From Kiloniella laminariae (GTDB lineage Bacteria; Pseudomonadota; Alphaproteobacteria; Kiloniellales; Kiloniellaceae): a stretch of DNA of 64,000 nucleotides. The first letter of the stretch is position 1; each line of letters begins with the position of its first letter. The notes under the pieces are model-generated. The model ran no database searches and was not told where the DNA came from. It saw nothing but the letters and a program-made list of their open reading frames with translations. Location of the stretch: positions 1-64,000 of the forward strand of contig NZ_JAPWGY010000002.1 in NCBI RefSeq assembly GCF_027214005.1, in the 5' to 3' direction. Positions 9,610-17,434 of this stretch are shown one piece after another. A program made the position numbers and the translations under genes.

Positions 9610-12042
9610 TTACAGGACATCCCGCATTTTTTTGTTTTGCGGATCATAGAGTGGTTCTTTGGAAACCACTGCCGGATAACGTTGCCCCAGAATTGAGACT
9701 TCCAGGCGACTGCCTTCAACAGCAAGATCGGTCCGGATAAAGCTCAGGGCAATATTCTTCTCGATCGTTTGGCCATAGCCCCCCGATGACGTGATCCCGA
9801 CAATCTCATCGCCCAGATAAACCGGAGAACAATAGGGTGCCTCGGCGTGAGTTGCCTCGATTATCAGGGGTACAAAGCGCTCCTTGATGCCATTTTCCAG
9901 ATGTTGCTTCAGTGCTTCCCGCCCCAGGAACGGTCCCTTATCGAGATCAACAAAACGGTCCAGGGACAGCTCGAAAGGAGTGTATTCGTGAATGATATCC
10001 ACTTTCCAGGAACGGTAACATTTCTCAAGCCGCAGAGAGTCCATGGCGTAAAGACCAAAGTCTGCTACTCCCAGATCAACGCCGGCTTCCATAACCTCGT
10101 CGTAAACATGGCCGAGATATTCCATTGGCACATGCAGTTCCCAGCCCAGTTCCCCCACATAGTTCACCCGCATTGCCAGAATATCAGCGGCATACCCCAC
10201 CTCAATGTTCTGGATCGTCAACCAGGGAAAGGCCTTGTTCGACAGATCCGCCTTGGTAATTTTTGCCAAGAGATCACGGGATTTTGGCCCGGCAACAATC
10301 AGAGTTCCAAAACGATCAGTAAGATTTTCAAACTGTACCGAGCCATCGCCCGGCATGTGGGAAAGCAGCCAGTCCTCATCATGCCATTCGCCAGCAGCGG
10401 CAGAGACCAGCCAGTAACGATCTTCCTCCAGCCGGGTAATGGTCATCTCGGTCATCACATGCCCCTTGCGAGACAGGAAGTAGGACAGTGACATCCCGCC
10501 GACCCGCGGCATTTTCCCGGCTATCATATAATCGAGCCAGGCCGTTGCTCCCGGACCGGTGATTTCATATTTGGTAAAACCACCCAGATCCAGAACTCCG
10601 ACCCTGTTGCGCACAGCATCACATTCAGCCTTGACTGCGGCATTCCAGTTCCGTCTTTCACCAAGATAGGAAACGGTCTGCTCATCCGGGCGCTCATTGA
10701 GCGGGAACCACACTGCTCTTTCCCAACCCCCTCGAGAGCCGAAGAAAGCTCCCTTCTGCTTCAGTTTCTCATAAACAGGTGTCGTTTTTGCCGGGCGTCC
10801 GGCCGGGCGTTCCTCATGAGGAAAAGGAATGGCATATTCGTTCTGATAAACTTCGATCGCCTTGGCAACAACGTATTTCTGGGTTGCATAGTCACTGTAT
10901 CGCCGGGGATCAAGCGCCCACATGTCCCATTCGCTTTCGCCCTCAAGAACTTGTTCAGCAATGATTTTTCCGGCGCCACCTGACTGGGTGATACCAAAAC
11001 TGAAACCGCAGCAGTGATAAAAATTCTCCAGCCCATAGGCCGGGCCGATGTAGGGCAAACCATCCGGGGTGTAGGGAATAGGACCATTGATAACCCGCGC
11101 AACGCCCCCTTTTTCCAAAATGGGAACCCGGGCCATCGCCTGTTCGATATACCATTCAATCCGGTCCAGATCATCGCCCCAGAGCTGTGAGGCAAAGTTC
11201 TCGGGCAAGCCATCAAGCCAGTAAGGTGTTGCTTTCCACTCATAGGGACCAAGGATCAGACCATCCCGCTCCTGACGCAGATAATAACTGTCATCCGGAT
11301 CGCGAAGCAGAGGCAGTTTTTTGTCTCGGCTCTCCAGTTCGGGAATAGCGTCTGTCACCAGATACTGGTGCGACAACGTGACAATCGGGATGTACTGTCC
11401 GACCATTGCGGCAATTTCACCTCCACGATAGCCGCCCGCGTTTATGACCTTTTCGCAGGTAATAGAACCCTTGGCTGACTCAATGCGCCACTCACCGGTC
11501 GGGGTCTGTGTGATGGCAGTGACCCGGTTGAAGCGCTCGATCTTCACCCCCAGATCCCGCGCCCCTTTGGCATAGGCCTGTGTCAATTGGCTGGGGTCGA
11601 TATCTCCGTCTAACGGATCCCAAAGACCTCCTTCCAGATTATGGGTTTCGAGGAAGGGATAATAGTCTTTCATCTCGCTGGAGGTCAGCATCTCGTACTC
11701 CAGCCCCTGGGCCTTGGCCATAGAGCGGACATGCTCGAACTCGAACATACGCTCGTCACTTTGCGCCAGGCGGATCGAGCCGGTTCGGGTATAGTTCATC
11801 GGATAGTCAACTTCTTCAGCCAGACGTCCGTATAGCTCCACCCCGTAGCGTTGCATCTTCATGATATTGACGCTGCCGGAATAGGTCGGGCAATTTCCAG
11901 CAGCATGCCAGGTCGAGCCGGATGTCAGCTCATCCATTTCCAAGAGAACCACATCGCGACAGCCCATTTTGGCCAGGTGGTATGCTGCACTACAGCCAAC
12001 AGCTCCGCCCCCGATTACAACTATTCTTGCGTAACTTTTCAT
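9610..12042 (-). CDS. Dimethylglycine dehydrogenase-like flavoprotein with GcvT domain
   Basis: An 810-residue flavoprotein of the dimethylglycine/sarcosine dehydrogenase family. An N-terminal FAD domain has the dinucleotide motif GGGAVG (11-16) and SGSTWHAAG with H46, the position of the covalent FAD histidine in mammalian enzymes. A central FAO domain and two GcvT-like domains in the C-terminal half would transfer the released one-carbon unit to tetrahydrofolate. The start at 12042 (MKSYARIVVIGGG) is preferred over 12099 because the 19 extra residues are atypical. It follows an MttB-family gene by 123 bp, fitting glycine betaine to dimethylglycine to sarcosine. The exact substrate is inferred. 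Confidence 0.88.
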   Translation of the reverse strand: MKSYARIVVIGGGAVGCSAAYHLAKMGCRDVVLLEMDELTSGSTWHAAGNCPTYSGSVNIMKMQRYGVELYGRLAEEVDYPMNYTRTGSIRLAQSDERMFEFEHVRSMAKAQGLEYEMLTSSEMKDYYPFLETHNLEGGLWDPLDGDIDPSQLTQAYAKGARDLGVKIERFNRVTAITQTPTGEWRIESAKGSITCEKVINAGGYRGGEIAAMVGQYIPIVTLSHQYLVTDAIPELESRDKKLPLLRDPDDSYYLRQERDGLILGPYEWKATPYWLDGLPENFASQLWGDDLDRIEWYIEQAMARVPILEKGGVARVINGPIPYTPDGLPYIGPAYGLENFYHCCGFSFGITQSGGAGKIIAEQVLEGESEWDMWALDPRRYSDYATQKYVVAKAIEVYQNEYAIPFPHEERPAGRPAKTTPVYEKLKQKGAFFGSRGGWERAVWFPLNERPDEQTVSYLGERRNWNAAVKAECDAVRNRVGVLDLGGFTKYEITGPGATAWLDYMIAGKMPRVGGMSLSYFLSRKGHVMTEMTITRLEEDRYWLVSAAAGEWHDEDWLLSHMPGDGSVQFENLTDRFGTLIVAGPKSRDLLAKITKADLSNKAFPWLTIQNIEVGYAADILAMRVNYVGELGWELHVPMEYLGHVYDEVMEAGVDLGVADFGLYAMDSLRLEKCYRSWKVDIIHEYTPFELSLDRFVDLDKGPFLGREALKQHLENGIKERFVPLIIEATHAEAPYCSPVYLGDEIVGITSSGGYGQTIEKNIALSFIRTDLAVEGSRLEVSILGQRYPAVVSKEPLYDPQNKKMRDVL

Positions 12043-12165
12043 AGAACCTTTTCCTGTTATTAGGGGAGGAGTTCCCGACGACCTCTTCCCTCTTTTCAAT
12101 CGTGACCCTTGTCAGGCCAACTTATAGTCTATCCCCGATTTGACGTCTGGAAGGCCCAGTTTTTC

Positions 12166-13728
12166 TCAAGGGGTCATCTGCTCTCTCGGCAGTTTAATAT
12201 TAAATTTTTGTCTGATTTCTCTGTCAAGTTCGTCACTGATATGCCGGGGATAATGCCCGGCCATGGTTTCCCTGACGATCTCCATGGCTTTCATCAAGGC
12301 AGTTGGTCGCCCCTTTTCCACCCACTCGTTCGGGCTGCTGCGTTCCCCTGTATCAGGATAAAAATATTCCGACTGCATTACCGAGAGCGTCTGGTCCGAG
12401 CCAAGATAATGTCCCGGCCCCTCTTCACAGACCTGGCGGATAGCTTCGACAGAAAGAGTATCTTCTGACACCTCAATACCTTTTACCGTTCGAAGAACCG
12501 AACCAATGGTATCGTTATCCAGAACCAGGCTTTCCATACACATGCCTAACAGACTGGCATGCATACCCGCTGATTCATATACCAGATTTGTTCCAGAATT
12601 TCCTGTGATGGCATGGTTATAGCCTTTTTCAGCCCCTGCCTGATAATCCGGCACCTTGGAATCACACATACCGCTGGGCACACCTGTCGGCAGGTCATAG
12701 AAGCGCCCCATCTGGGCACAGGCAGCAACCAGCAGAGCCTGCTCTCCACTCCCCCCACTCATGGCACCGGTTCTCAGGTCAGAGACAAAAGGCCAGGTCC
12801 CAAAGATCGCCGGGGCACCAGGCTCAATGGCATTGACGTAACAAAGTCCAGCCAGCACTTCTGCAACCTCCTGAACCACAGAACCTGCAAGAGACGCCGG
12901 AGAGGTTGCCCCCGCCTGCCCCGCGGCCAGCAAGAGTATCGGCATCCCTCCCCTGACACCGACTTCAAGGCATCGACAGGCATCCTCGGCAAACTTGAGG
13001 GGCGGCACAACAAAACAGTTGGACATGCTGACAAAGGGGCGCTCGCGCCACTTTTTCTCTCCCCCTGCAATGAGATGGAGCATCTCAAAAGATTTCTCGA
13101 GATGCATGGGGTCAACCCAGCTGGTGCCGACATGCTTGGTGGTACCTGAAACAGAGGCATAGCAGGTATTAAAATCCATATCGAACGGGTCTGCCAGATC
13201 CCGACAAACCACAGCCCGCTGGAAAAAATGAATATTTTCAAGCTTGTCGACCATCCGGGCAATATCATAGAGATCCTGGGTTGTTGATTCCCGATACTCC
13301 CCCGTCACAGCATCAACCATATGAACCGCAGCCCCGGCCGTACCAAAATAGGTCCGGCTGCCCGAGATATCCATATCGTGTTGGGGAGACTGACCATAGA
13401 GCACAACATTTCGATTGGCCTTGGCGATGGTGTCTTCGACGAGCGCCCGGGGGAAGGTCAAACGCCCATTATCCTTGAGCACACCACCTGCTGCCGTAAC
13501 AACCTCGATGCAACTGGGTATGGCATCCGCAAGACCGATATTCTCCAGCACATCCAAAACCGCAGTATGGATACGTTTGATCTGCAAATCATTGAGAACC
13601 TTGAAACTTCCACTTTCCAGTCCCGGGCCGATTGCCCGTTTGTCAGCGGTCAAAGGTGCCGCACGCATGGCCTGTCGTGCTACTCGTCCACCTTTGCGGC
13701 GGGAAACTACGGCTGTCTCGCTCATCAC
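12166..13728 (-). CDS. MttB-family (COG5598) methyltransferase, possible glycine betaine demethylase
   Basis: A 520-residue protein of the trimethylamine methyltransferase family, without an in-frame amber codon, so it belongs to the non-pyrrolysine branch. Some non-pyrrolysine members are glycine betaine:corrinoid methyltransferases. Here the gene leads an operon with the dimethylglycine-dehydrogenase-like gene and lies next to a carnitine-to-betaine island, which suggests it removes a methyl group from glycine betaine or a related quaternary amine. No corrinoid-binding partner (MttC-like) or reactivase is encoded in the window. Divergent from a LysR regulator across the 144 or 177 bp between them. 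Confidence 0.78.
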   Translation of the reverse strand: MMSETAVVSRRKGGRVARQAMRAAPLTADKRAIGPGLESGSFKVLNDLQIKRIHTAVLDVLENIGLADAIPSCIEVVTAAGGVLKDNGRLTFPRALVEDTIAKANRNVVLYGQSPQHDMDISGSRTYFGTAGAAVHMVDAVTGEYRESTTQDLYDIARMVDKLENIHFFQRAVVCRDLADPFDMDFNTCYASVSGTTKHVGTSWVDPMHLEKSFEMLHLIAGGEKKWRERPFVSMSNCFVVPPLKFAEDACRCLEVGVRGGMPILLLAAGQAGATSPASLAGSVVQEVAEVLAGLCYVNAIEPGAPAIFGTWPFVSDLRTGAMSGGSGEQALLVAACAQMGRFYDLPTGVPSGMCDSKVPDYQAGAEKGYNHAITGNSGTNLVYESAGMHASLLGMCMESLVLDNDTIGSVLRTVKGIEVSEDTLSVEAIRQVCEEGPGHYLGSDQTLSVMQSEYFYPDTGERSSPNEWVEKGRPTALMKAMEIVRETMAGHYPRHISDELDREIRQKFNIKLPREQMTP

Positions 13729-13905
13729 ACTCTCCAGTAAAAATCTCTGGTGTCATTCTGGATAACAGCGAAAAAAGGAACAAATGATGCTTTTTCACCG
13801 ACTGGTCACTTATACTCACCGAAAGGACATGACCCTTTGTCAAAAGTCGTGCTAATTTCTTAGTTCACATAGGTGTGTATTACAGGACTCTTGAGGATTT
13901 TGATT

Positions 13906-14817
13906 TTGAAGAAGAAGCGACAACTGCCCAACCTCAACGCCCTGCGGGCCTTTGAGGCTGCTGCCAGGCATCTCAATTTTCGTGTCGCTTCCGAAGAGCT
14001 GAATATTACCCATTCAGCCATCAGCCATCATATCAGAAATCTGGAAGACCAGTTAAGCGTTAACCTCTTTGCCCGAACCGGGCGCAACGTTGTCCTGACA
14101 GAATCCGGCAAACTTTATCTGCCTATCCTGAGTGAAGCCTTTGACCGGATAGCTGATGGGGCAAATCTGGTACAATCTCTGGAACGTCCGAACACGCTGA
14201 TTGTCCAAGTCTACATTACTGTCGCGATGTACTGGCTCTTACCCCGTATTCATGAGTTTTATCGGGTCAGCAAAGGTATTCAGGCCCAGCTGGGAACCTC
14301 CTACCTCGACTGGAGTTTTGATCGTCAGGGCGTTGATGTCGGAATTATCTGGACCAATAAGAAAGAGGCGGATCTGGTTTATCTCCATCTGGCTGAAGCC
14401 CGGCTCTCTCCCATGTGTCATGTTGATCTTCTTAAGGGGAAATCTCCGATAAAAGAACCGGGAGACCTGCTCAATCACGATATCCTGCAGCTGTTCAATC
14501 ATAACCACGACTGGTCAGTCTGGTTTGAAGAAGCAGGAATAGAGGACTGGGCCCCGGATCAGGCCATCACCTATGACAATTATCTTCTTGCTCTCGAAGC
14601 TGCCAGCAAAGGACGTGGTGTGGCCATGACCAACAGCCCTTTTGCCACCCCCCGGACACCGGCTTCTTCTTTGGTCCGCCCCTTTGGTGATAAAAGCTGT
14701 CACAGCGGCGACTGGTATCTGGTTTGCAAACCGGAATTGGCCGACAGCCCCAAAGTACGATTGTTCTATAAGTGGCTGATGAATGAACTGGAAAATGATA
14801 AAAAATCCGGTCAATGA
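13906..14817 (+). CDS. LysR-family regulator, GcvA-like
   Basis: A 303-residue LysR regulator of the GcvA subgroup. The winged helix-turn-helix is at the N-terminus (LPNLNALRAFEAAARHLNF, then AISHHIRNLEDQL) and a LysR substrate-binding domain follows. The TTG at 13906 is chosen as start because GAGG lies 9 nt before it and the family normally begins just before this point; a GTG at 13873 would add 11 residues. It is divergent from the MttB/dehydrogenase operon and is the obvious candidate to control it. Confidence 0.82.
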   Translation: MKKKRQLPNLNALRAFEAAARHLNFRVASEELNITHSAISHHIRNLEDQLSVNLFARTGRNVVLTESGKLYLPILSEAFDRIADGANLVQSLERPNTLIVQVYITVAMYWLLPRIHEFYRVSKGIQAQLGTSYLDWSFDRQGVDVGIIWTNKKEADLVYLHLAEARLSPMCHVDLLKGKSPIKEPGDLLNHDILQLFNHNHDWSVWFEEAGIEDWAPDQAITYDNYLLALEAASKGRGVAMTNSPFATPRTPASSLVRPFGDKSCHSGDWYLVCKPELADSPKVRLFYKWLMNELENDKKSGQ

Positions 14818-14850
14818 CCAACGGGCATATTAGCTGATAGAAATCAGTGT

Positions 14851-15741
14851 TCAGTCTCTACGCACAGCATCCGAAAGCCACGCAACAAAGATTTTTCCGG
14901 CCTTGGACAGTGTTTCAAACTTTCGTACGGCCAGCCAATAGGAACCGTGTTGCAGGGATACCGGGAAAATCTGTTGTATCTGACCAGATACAAGATATTT
15001 TTTCGCCTGAATTGTATCAACCAGAGCTGCCCCCTGCCGGTCGAGAACAGCTTGTAAAATCAAACCGCTATCATCAAAAATTGGCCCTTTGATAATGCTG
15101 TCGACGACAATACCCGCTTTATCAAACCACTGTTTCCACAGGTTGTAATTTTCGTCATGAAGCAACGTTAACTGCTCAAAGTCCTTGATTTCTAGAAATG
15201 TTTGAGCAGGCTTTAACAAGTCGCTTGAGACAACCGGTATCATCTCTACGTCAAAGAGATGCTGTACTTCAGTTCTCGGCCAGCTACAGACTGTAGCGCT
15301 AAATCTGATAGCTATATCAGCTGCATGAGAGCGGAATTCGATCAGATCGTGACAAGATTCTACAGAAACTTCGATCTCTGGATATTGTTCTCGAAAATCC
15401 TTCAGGCGATGGACAAGCCAGCCTGACGCAAAACCGGGCTCTACCGTCAGGGTAAGCCGCGTATCTTCCGGCTGTCGCTGCAAGTTCAGCAGGCATCCAT
15501 CAATCTGGTCAAATGCTGGCGTCAGGCTGGCAAGTAACTGTCCTCCCTTTTCTGTAAGGGTTACAGAGCGGTGACTGCGATGGAACAGACTGTAACCAAG
15601 GGACAGTTCAAGCTCTCTGACCTGCTTGCTGATTGCAGCTTGCGAAACGAAAAGTTCGTCTGCAGCGGCAGTAAAACTGGCCAACCGGCCTGCAGCTTCA
15701 AAACTACGCAGAGATGCCAGGGAAATTTTGCCGAATCTCAT
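14851..15741 (-). CDS. LysR-family regulator, GcvA-like
   Basis: A second LysR regulator, 296 residues, convergent with the first across a 33-bp gap. The N-terminal helix-turn-helix is clear (ASLRSFEAAGRLASFTAAADE, AISKQVRELELSLGYSLFHR) and the substrate-binding domain fills the rest. Its target is not evident: the gene immediately upstream is only a possible 42-codon frame, so it may regulate a distant locus or the neighbouring methylamine genes. No ligand can be inferred. Confidence 0.82.
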   Translation of the reverse strand: MRFGKISLASLRSFEAAGRLASFTAAADELFVSQAAISKQVRELELSLGYSLFHRSHRSVTLTEKGGQLLASLTPAFDQIDGCLLNLQRQPEDTRLTLTVEPGFASGWLVHRLKDFREQYPEIEVSVESCHDLIEFRSHAADIAIRFSATVCSWPRTEVQHLFDVEMIPVVSSDLLKPAQTFLEIKDFEQLTLLHDENYNLWKQWFDKAGIVVDSIIKGPIFDDSGLILQAVLDRQGAALVDTIQAKKYLVSGQIQQIFPVSLQHGSYWLAVRKFETLSKAGKIFVAWLSDAVRRD

Positions 15742-15830
15742 CCATAACCTCCAGTTATATGAACGTCACAGTAAACTCGTTTGAAAAAAGGGTAAAGAAG
15801 CGCTTCAATAATCAGGAAAGGAGATCCGAA

Positions 15831-15959
15831 ATGTTCAACCAGGTTCTTCAGACTCTCATACAGACTCTTCAGATTTTGACATTTCAAAAACAGGTTACTG
15901 AACGCATAAACAAGGCCCCCTCTTGTTCTTCTTCTCGTGTCTGGGAATCTGTTCGATAA
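15831..15959 (+). CDS. Possible small protein, 42 residues, with very strong ribosome site
   Basis: A short frame starting MFNQVLQTLIQTLQIL. Its ATG is preceded by AAAGGAGAT, an essentially perfect Shine-Dalgarno sequence, 5-6 nt away. The first 16 residues look like an amphipathic helix, reminiscent of the small DUF1127-type proteins that are abundant in alphaproteobacteria, but the usual C-terminal motif of that family is absent. It may be a genuine small protein or a decayed one. It lies between a LysR gene and the first tRNA-Glu unit. Confidence 0.4.
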   Translation: MFNQVLQTLIQTLQILTFQKQVTERINKAPSCSSSRVWESVR

Positions 15960-16004
15960 CTGTGGCCTTTGGTTGGCCTGAATATAAATCACACCTGCAA
16001 GAAT

Positions 16005-16029
16005 CAAAAAAGCCGCACAAGGCGGCTTT
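16005..16029 (-). terminator. Terminator of tRNA-Glu copy 1
   Basis: On the minus strand the stem is AGCCGC/GCGGCT with a CTTGT loop, extended by A-T pairs and followed by a run of six T. It lies 10 nt after the tRNA 3' end. Confidence 0.85.
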
Positions 16030-16038
16030 GAGACGAAA

Positions 16039-16114
16039 TGGCGACCCCTACGGGATTCGAACCCGTGTTGCCGCCGTGAAAGGGCGGTGTCCTAGGCCTC
16101 TAGACGAAGGGGTC
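16039..16114 (-). tRNA. tRNA-Glu (anticodon TTC), copy 1
   Basis: A 76-nt tRNA. The 7-bp acceptor stem GACCCCT/AGGGGTC, the anticodon stem CCGCC/GGCGG around the loop CTTTCAC, the T-loop GGTTCGAATCC and an encoded CCA are all visible. Anticodon TTC reads Glu codons. It is identical to the copy at 16488-16563. Confidence 0.96.
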
Positions 16115-16131
16115 ATCTTTCGGTGAGCAAG

Positions 16132-16160
16132 GATTTACCTATTTCAGACACCCTTGGCAA
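16132..16160 (-). promoter_or_regulatory. Candidate promoter of tRNA-Glu copy 1
   Basis: On the minus strand TTGCCA (16160-16155) is separated by 17 nt from TAAATC (16137-16132). The -10 ends 17 nt before the tRNA. The -35 matches consensus at five of six positions; the -10 is weak. The whole element lies inside the duplicated block. Confidence 0.5.
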
Positions 16161-16453
16161 GCCCTTTTTCCCCAAGGTGGGTGTTTTTTGAGTTTTTTCT
16201 GGAAAATTCACCACCCTAGCCGATTCACATTGAGGAATCAGTCAGATAGCCAAAGATATTTTCCCCAAGAATCGTAAATTTCTTCAGATGACAAACAACC
16301 AATTCCCGGTTTCATCTTTGAGTTGATGCAAACATCTGGTGATTTTGTCCCGGATTTGATTTTCTTCACCCCAACCTGAAACTTTGGGCCCCAAGTTGGC
16401 GGGTAAATCTAGCAGACCAGTTTTAAAAAATATCTCGCGGAGATCCCAAGAAT

Positions 16454-16478
16454 CAAAAAAGCCGCACAAGGCGGCTTT
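16454..16478 (-). terminator. Terminator of tRNA-Glu copy 2
   Basis: Identical to the terminator at 16005-16029: AGCCGC/GCGGCT stem followed by T residues on the minus strand. Confidence 0.85.
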
Positions 16479-16487
16479 GAGACGAAA

Positions 16488-16563
16488 TGGCGACCCCTAC
16501 GGGATTCGAACCCGTGTTGCCGCCGTGAAAGGGCGGTGTCCTAGGCCTCTAGACGAAGGGGTC
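16488..16563 (-). tRNA. tRNA-Glu (anticodon TTC), copy 2
   Basis: Same 76-nt tRNA as 16039-16114, with full cloverleaf, TTC anticodon and encoded CCA. It lies 64 bp downstream of the DUF1194 gene on the same strand and carries its own candidate promoter and terminator. Confidence 0.96.
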
Positions 16564-16580
16564 ATCTTTCGGTGAGCAAG

Positions 16581-16609
16581 GATTTACCTATTTCAGACAC
16601 CCTTGGCAA
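16581..16609 (-). promoter_or_regulatory. Candidate promoter of tRNA-Glu copy 2
   Basis: Same TTGCCA-17-TAAATC arrangement as copy 1, shifted by 449 bp. The -35 lies almost at the outer edge of the repeat. Confidence 0.5.
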
Positions 16610-16627
16610 GCAGCAAATTCGATTCTT

Positions 16628-17425
16628 TTATCTTTTTTCCGCTTCATTGCTGGCAAAGCGGAAATCCGTTGTTTTTTCCGCGACCGGTACGCCGCCAATC
16701 TCCTTGATCAACTTTTCCATCATGGCGGCACCAAAGTCTTCGTAGGTCGTTGCCGTCTGGACAAAAGCGCCGGTTCCACCAATTACAAACTGTTCATAGT
16801 AACTGTCAATAAAAGGGTCTTCGTTCACAATCGCCAGACCGTTGATGACAATGCCCAGTGCTGTACTTCGATCCCGAACCATTTCAGGGGGCGCTCCCTG
16901 ATTGGACCGACCGTCTCCTGATATATCGATAACCCGGCGGCTTCCTTCAAAGTCATTAATTTCCATTTGCCGGGTCGAAAAGGTAATAGCCCCGCCAATA
17001 GAAGTACCCCCACCAAAAATAAATCTGGGTGTTTCATCGACAAGGTCGGCAAAGGCACCTGCACTTTCCTCATCCCTGACCAGAAACCAGTCAACAGCGA
17101 CTTCCTGCAGCAGATTGTTTGCCCACTGGATCACAGATACAGCAATTCCCCGGTCGCCAGATACAGCAATTGCCTGAATAACCGAAGGTTCCCGAAAGGC
17201 CTGGGCGATGCCCCGCATTTGCAAATCGAACTCCTGCGCCGAGACGCTTGTTGAAGCATCAACGGCAAGAACCAGTTCCAGATCAACCGGCAGAGGAGCC
17301 TTCTTTTCCTGCGCCAGGACAGAACCGACAGCAAGGACATTAAAAACGAGAGCCCAGCCCCCCAGAAAGGCGGAGAAACAGGATATAGAGTTTAAAAATC
17401 TCTGGAGGCAATTTGGCTGGATCAT
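16628..17425 (-). CDS. DUF1194 protein, exported, VWA-like
   Basis: A 265-residue protein with an N-terminal hydrophobic segment (about residues 17-38, ending near VLAQE) that reads as a signal peptide or membrane anchor. The mature part starts with a von Willebrand A-type metal site, DASTS in LVLAVDASTSVSAQEF, followed by the DISGDGRSNQG motif typical of DUF1194. The family is common in alphaproteobacteria and its function is unknown; a metal-dependent adhesion or binding role is suggested by the fold. It begins 9 bp after recJ ends and is probably co-transcribed with it. Confidence 0.82.
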   Translation of the reverse strand: MIQPNCLQRFLNSISCFSAFLGGWALVFNVLAVGSVLAQEKKAPLPVDLELVLAVDASTSVSAQEFDLQMRGIAQAFREPSVIQAIAVSGDRGIAVSVIQWANNLLQEVAVDWFLVRDEESAGAFADLVDETPRFIFGGGTSIGGAITFSTRQMEINDFEGSRRVIDISGDGRSNQGAPPEMVRDRSTALGIVINGLAIVNEDPFIDSYYEQFVIGGTGAFVQTATTYEDFGAAMMEKLIKEIGGVPVAEKTTDFRFASNEAEKR

Positions 17426-17434
17426 CCAGCTACT

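Larger units (their letters stand above)
15998..16162. repeat. 165-bp direct repeat, copy 1 (complete tRNA-Glu unit)
   Basis: This is apparently identical to 16447-16611, at an offset of exactly 449 bp. It spans, on the minus strand, a candidate -35/-10 promoter, the whole tRNA-Glu gene and its rho-independent terminator. The sequence outside the repeat differs on both sides. Confidence 0.93.
16447..16611. repeat. 165-bp direct repeat, copy 2 (complete tRNA-Glu unit)
   Basis: Second copy of the block at 15998-16162. A 284-bp unique spacer separates the copies; I found no gene in it. Confidence 0.93.

Noticed and set aside
12166-13728. Pyrrolysine-type MttB with an in-frame amber codon
   Set aside because: The 520-residue frame is full length and contains no internal stop.
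15923-16575. Two plus-strand frames (15923-16126 and 16384-16575) sharing an identical C-terminal half
   Set aside because: The shared part is the antisense of the duplicated tRNA-Glu units, so this is not a protein family.
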